From JANXXV01 sp038200305 (GTDB lineage Bacteria > Acidobacteriota > Terriglobia > Bryobacterales > Bryobacteraceae): a DNA stretch of 64,000 bases. Below the pieces are notes generated by a model, which was given only the letters and a program-made list of their open reading frames with translations, did not search any database and had not been told where the DNA came from. The first letter of the stretch is position 1, and the number at the start of each line of letters is the position of its first letter. The DNA is taken from NCBI GenBank assembly GCA_038200305.1, contig JBBPYD010000104.1, forward strand, positions 1 through 64,000. The letters are read 5' to 3'. This document shows, in pieces, positions 63,901-64,000 of this stretch. A program made the translations under genes and the position numbers.

Positions 63901-64000
63901 CTATCCGCTGTAGCGCAATGAATCGAGAATGGGAGTTCGAGACGCGTTCCAGGCCGGAATAAAAGAGCTGGCTACGCCTATACACACACCGATAACAAGA
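63901..64000 (-). CDS. FtsX-family ABC permease, C-terminal end (partial)
   Basis: The minus strand is open from the window edge to TAG at 63903-63901. The translation ends VASSFIPAWNASRTPILDSL followed by RYSG. This is the usual C-terminus of an FtsX/MacB permease (P-A-x-x-A-x-x-x-P-x-x-x-L-R). Only about 32 residues are visible. It precedes the other permease by 12 bp, so the exporter has two separate permease subunits, probably a heterodimer. Confidence 0.8.
   Translation of the reverse strand, partial: LVIGVCIGVASSFIPAWNASRTPILDSLRYSG

Overview
The window looks like chromosomal DNA of a soil Acidobacteriota close to the Solibacter/Bryobacter group. This is inferred from gene content: Oar-type TonB-dependent receptors with an N-terminal carboxypeptidase-regulatory-like domain, many secreted sulfatases, a DUF1080 protein, Gfo/Idh/MocA and mannonate-dehydratase-like proteins, a winged-helix/TolB-propeller regulator, and an orphan terminase-like element. 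No rRNA, tRNA or CRISPR was found.

Left part (1-24 kb). A DUF72 tail, a membrane winged-helix/PD40 regulator and a TPR protein come first. A tight leftward operon follows: aldo/keto reductase, O-methyltransferase, purQ, purL, purF, aminotransferase. Rightward, an M14 carboxypeptidase and an amidase follow. The amidase meets a convergent serine hydrolase, and both lack their C-termini at the same point (about 13.1 kb), which suggests a deletion. A second leftward operon runs DUF1080 - cyclase - ccmB - ccmC - ccmD - ManD-like enolase-superfamily enzyme - Gfo/Idh/MocA oxidoreductase, with no ccmA. Then come a GT-C membrane protein and a sodium/solute symporter whose frame is open upstream into a separate protein module.

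Middle-left (24.2-27.9 kb) is a graveyard of accessory genes: stop- and frameshift-broken genes of unknown family, a brnTA toxin-antitoxin pair with a frameshifted antitoxin, doc and abrB remnants, and a frameshifted terminase-like ATPase between 46-bp direct repeats. Similar decay recurs at 45.0-45.9 kb (DUF4279 pseudogene, possible RHS toxin tail) and 52.5-53.2 kb (hicBA remnant, orphan antitoxin). Housekeeping genes elsewhere are intact, so the lesions probably reflect real decay.

Centre (28.0-44.8 kb) is the main feature: eight leftward genes with gaps of 15 bp or less or overlaps. In transcription order they are sulfatase, sulfatase, Oar-type receptor, PhoD-like phosphatase, sulfatase, glycosidase-like protein, sulfatase, Oar-type receptor. 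A fifth sulfatase is divergent at 46.0 kb. It reads like a polysaccharide-utilisation-type locus for a sulfated, perhaps also phosphorylated, glycan, without SusD or a sulfatase maturase in the window.

Right part (47-64 kb): ABM monooxygenase, PilZ protein, a rightward cluster (membrane protein, arginase-family protein, heptose-7-phosphate-kinase-like GHMP kinase, CPBP protease, exported protein), an RfaE/HldE-type kinase, amidohydrolase, gap, isocitrate dehydrogenase, purH, S1/P1 nuclease and a MacAB-like ABC export system with two permeases, the second cut by the window edge.
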